Translations under genes and position numbers: made by a program
In this document: one piece after another, positions 5,202 through 7,477 of the stretch
Layout: every line of letters starts with the position of its first letter
Position numbering within the stretch: the first letter of the stretch is position 1
Notes under the pieces: model-generated
Told to the model about the DNA's origin: nothing
The model's database searches: none
Seen by the model: only the letters and a program-made list of their open reading frames with translations
Source of the DNA: Candidatus Methanofastidiosia archaeon
GTDB taxonomy: Archaea > Methanobacteriota_B > Thermococci > Methanofastidiosales > Methanofastidiosaceae
Direction: 5' to 3'
Length of the DNA: 7,477 bases
Assembly (NCBI GenBank): GCA_003558335.1
Contig: PWMA01000008.1
Coordinates: 1-7,477, forward strand

Positions 5202-7316
5202 TTACTTTAAAAGTATAAAAAATAAGAGAAGCACTATCAAAAGTAGGAATCCTATAAGAACACCGCCATAGAGAAGCATATCGTCAAAGCTACCCATTCT
5301 TCTAGATGACTCGATAAATTCGTTACTCTTTGCTATATACTCTTGAGATGAAGAAACCTTTTGCATATCACCAAGAGCGTTAAATTCAGCGCTTGCTTTT
5401 TCAAAGTAGTTTTTTGCAGTTTGGTAGTTCTCAGCAGAAAAGTGTCTAAGACCTGCATCAAAATGTTCAGAAGCTTTTTTGTAACTATCAAGCTTTAGAA
5501 TATATTCTTGGGTTGATGATATCTTTTGGCTGTCCCTTAACCTCTGGTAGATAAGAAGTGCATTGTTGTACAATGAATAGGCGCCTTGATAGTTTCCTTC
5601 TGACATAAGAGTGTTGGCCTCGTTGGTATAGTTTTCTGCTTCCAGATACCTTGTTGCCTTTTCCTTCATATTTTCTGCCCTTACAGCAGCATCAAAATCT
5701 CTTCTGTTAAGAGAGGCTATTCTTGAATCTTCAAAGTAAAGGATTGACTTTTGGTACTCGCCCATTTCAAAGTAAAACATTCCTCTTTCAAAAGAAGACC
5801 CAGTGTTTAAAAAGAGTTCACACTTTTCTATATAGTCGTCAGCTTGAAGAACTTTTTGTGTATTGTTATCCTTTTGATAGGACTCTCTTGCCATCTTAAA
5901 GTAGATTAAGGCGTCTCTATAGTTTTCGTTGTCAAATGCTGTAAGTCCTTGATTGAAGTAGTGGTCAGCCATAGTTTTTCCCATGATGTTATCATGTCCT
6001 AAAATAAAGTTTTGATAATCTGCCAACACAAGATTTAGGATGCCGTTGTGATTCATGTCTTTGATAATAACATACTCTGTCATAAATTTTTCATTTGTTT
6101 TTGTTAAAAGGTTTCCATGTCCATCCAAGAAGAATAGCTCTCCAAATGGTTTGTTGAATCTATAAGTAGTTATGGTGCCGGCGACAATTTCAGCGTATCC
6201 ATCTTCGGTGAGATCGGATGAGTGGATGTGAGATATGTATTTTCCTAAAGAGCTTTCCCACAGTCGTGTTCCAGTCTTATCAATTGCATATACTCTTTCA
6301 CCAGCTGCAATAATTTCTAGAGTTTCGTCGCCCATTATGTTTGCAACAATTAGATCTGATCCTTCTTTTATAGGATAGCGCCACAAAAGTTCTAGATCGA
6401 AAGTATCATCTTTTGCGTGAAAACAATAAACATATTTTTCTGATAAAGCAATTATTTCTATTTTTTTGTCTCCGGATCTGTATTCATTTCCGGTTTCAAG
6501 ATTTATGGCTATGACTTTTTTTATAGGTAGTTCTGCATTGTAAGAAGTTTTTAAATCCCAGTCAGTAGTAGAAGAGTTGTAGCCATATATATTAATAGTG
6601 TCCCCACCAGTGATTATTTCCCTTTGAGAAACTTTAGGATCGATATTTGCAGATGTTATGCTGCGTACAGATGAAGTGTCAACTGTTGAAAGGATGTAGT
6701 TAGTTCCATCATAGCTAAGTATGCTTGAGTTAGATCCAGCAATTAGGGCCTGTTCTCTTCCGTCTCCAGATACATCAGCCCAGGTTATCTGGCTAACAGG
6801 AAAAGAGTTTAAACTATGTTGAGCCCTCCCTTGAATGTCAAGTATATAGAAATGAGACTCTGTAAGAAGTAGTATCTCTTTAGATCTATTCCCAGTAAAA
6901 TCTATTCCATATGCATCCCTTGGAAAAGGCCTTACTTCATTAGCAGGAGGTAGAGCTACAGTGGCTCCATCTCTTATAGAGCTCATTGTAGAGTCCACAT
7001 CTCTGACTTCCTTTGACCATATTAGATCGCCATTGTGGTCGTAAAGAAATATATATCCGTTTTCTCTTGCATCTCCCCTTCTAAAACCTGTGGTGACAAG
7101 AATCTTTCCTATTGAGTCTTCTGAGTAATCAATGAGCCTCATAGACATTACTATATCGCCTTTGGGCTCGTTTTTAAACGTTAAAGACATGTGAGTAGCA
7201 GAAACAACAGACAATAGTACCAACATTATGAAGAATATGGGAATGATTTTTGATTTTTGAATATTTAAAAATTTAATATTAGTTCCCTTCATAAAGTAAT
7301 GCCCTCTAATTTTCAT
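5202..7316 (-). CDS. Exported membrane-anchored FG-GAP-like beta-propeller / TPR-repeat protein
   Basis: No characterised homologue is recognised; a surface sensing, scaffold or adhesion role is inference. Of 704 residues, 1-23 are basic, 24-40 form a hydrophobic signal sequence with a possible cleavage site VVSA|TH (after 40), and 681-703 form a C-terminal membrane helix followed by a single Lys. Residues about 55-440 repeat beta-propeller blades: 'EI(I/L)...G' strands with Ca-loop-like D-x-x-x-DG or D-x-N-x-NG motifs at D181-G186, D368-G373 and D420-G425, and hallmark 'IDKTGTRLWESSLG' and 'LYDHNGDLIWSKEV' strands as in FG-GAP/PQQ-like propellers. Residues about 449-670 are four TPR-like units at an exact 55-residue spacing. 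If the signal is used, propeller and TPRs lie outside the cell. The ATG at 7316 is used; Met9 (ATG at 7292) is an alternative, with GAGGG about 9 bases upstream. A strong promoter precedes the gene. Confidence 0.9.
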   Translation of the reverse strand: MKIRGHYFMKGTNIKFLNIQKSKIIPIFFIMLVLLSVVSATHMSLTFKNEPKGDIVMSMRLIDYSEDSIGKILVTTGFRRGDARENGYIFLYDHNGDLIWSKEVRDVDSTMSSIRDGATVALPPANEVRPFPRDAYGIDFTGNRSKEILLLTESHFYILDIQGRAQHSLNSFPVSQITWADVSGDGREQALIAGSNSSILSYDGTNYILSTVDTSSVRSITSANIDPKVSQREIITGGDTINIYGYNSSTTDWDLKTSYNAELPIKKVIAINLETGNEYRSGDKKIEIIALSEKYVYCFHAKDDTFDLELLWRYPIKEGSDLIVANIMGDETLEIIAAGERVYAIDKTGTRLWESSLGKYISHIHSSDLTEDGYAEIVAGTITTYRFNKPFGELFFLDGHGNLLTKTNEKFMTEYVIIKDMNHNGILNLVLADYQNFILGHDNIMGKTMADHYFNQGLTAFDNENYRDALIYFKMARESYQKDNNTQKVLQADDYIEKCELFLNTGSSFERGMFYFEMGEYQKSILYFEDSRIASLNRRDFDAAVRAENMKEKATRYLEAENYTNEANTLMSEGNYQGAYSLYNNALLIYQRLRDSQKISSTQEYILKLDSYKKASEHFDAGLRHFSAENYQTAKNYFEKASAEFNALGDMQKVSSSQEYIAKSNEFIESSRRMGSFDDMLLYGGVLIGFLLLIVLLLFFILLK
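5310..5970 (-). repeat. Four tandem 55-residue TPR-like units inside the propeller protein
   Basis: The TPR pattern (G/A at position 1, Tyr at position 10, then a helix ending YF or LY) starts at residues 457, 512, 567 and 622, and the aligned Tyr are 466, 521, 576 and 631, so the period is exactly 55. Each unit is a 34-residue helix pair plus a third segment; units 1, 3 and 4 share a (D/S)xQK(V/I)...(Q/D)(D/E)YI.K signature. The coordinates given are approximate. The regular array suggests repeated duplication of one unit, now diverged at the DNA level. Confidence 0.75.
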
Positions 7317-7367
7317 CTAATGATAATCTTTAATATCAACTATTATTAAATATTATTGCTATACTAA

Positions 7368-7382
7368 TATATAAAGTTTTCG
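7368..7382 (-). promoter_or_regulatory. BRE/TATA promoter of the propeller/TPR gene
   Basis: On the minus strand CGAAAAC (7382-7376) precedes TTTATATA (7375-7368), the best BRE plus TATA match in the window. A start about 26 bases beyond the TATA centre falls near 7345, giving a leader of about 29 bases to the first ATG or about 53 bases to the second. Confidence 0.6.
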
Positions 7383-7477
7383 CTACTAATAACAAACACT
7401 AAAGAATTATAAACTAGTTATTGCTAAACAATAATAAAAATAAAAAATTATTTTTTAGAATGGAACCTTTAGATGGT
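7383..7477. other. AT-rich edge region with an unoriented gene boundary
   Basis: Two readings of the edge compete. An ATG at 7460 opens a plus-strand frame (MEPLDG) to the window end; it lacks a Shine-Dalgarno site but has a possible TATA (TTATAAAC, 7407-7414). Alternatively a minus-strand gene ends with TAA at 7457-7455 after codons for HLKVPF and runs into a T-rich stretch that would be a good archaeal terminator. An almost perfect AT palindrome (7441-7457) overlaps this boundary. Six codons are too few to decide. Confidence 0.3.

Overview
The window is archaeal, AT-rich chromosomal DNA. The evidence is an archaeal/eukaryal-type leucyl-tRNA synthetase, a two-repeat TATA-binding protein, an ATP-dependent DNA ligase of the euryarchaeal kind, and BRE/TATA-type promoters mixed with Shine-Dalgarno sites. 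The gene set suggests a euryarchaeote. The low GC content and ordinary protein composition suggest a moderate-temperature organism. A closer placement (for example a Methanofastidiosa-like or Thermococci-related lineage) would be a guess.

Layout, left to right. Positions 1-1448 (+) hold the C-terminal half of leuS, cut by the window edge. It converges on the TATA-binding protein gene (1517-2077, minus) across 68 bases with T-runs. All further complete genes lie on the minus strand: bioY (2197-2721), the DNA ligase (2769-4427), a six-helix membrane protein (4429-5163), and a 704-residue exported beta-propeller/TPR protein (5202-7316). The last 161 bases hold the promoter of that protein and, at the extreme edge, a gene boundary that cannot be oriented. 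No stretch over 300 bases lacks a gene. No tRNA, rRNA, CRISPR array or mobile element was seen.

Functional logic. The membrane protein and ligase genes are separated by one base, and the ligase ribosome binding site lies in the end of the membrane gene, so they should be co-transcribed. bioY sits 47 bases after the ligase but appears to be its own regulated unit. The gap holds a perfect 11-bp inverted repeat with half-sites TTGTAAAC/GTTTACAA, the form of a biotin-repressor (BirA) operator. It lies directly downstream of a BRE/TATA element and across the expected transcription start, so biotin uptake is probably repressed when biotin is plentiful. The TATA-binding protein gene starts at TTG behind a strong Shine-Dalgarno site and carries two tandem TATA boxes.

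The most distinctive items are the biotin operator and the large surface protein, whose C-terminal part is a regular array of four 55-residue TPR-like units after an FG-GAP-like propeller, ending in a membrane anchor. I do not see a clearly new multi-gene system here.
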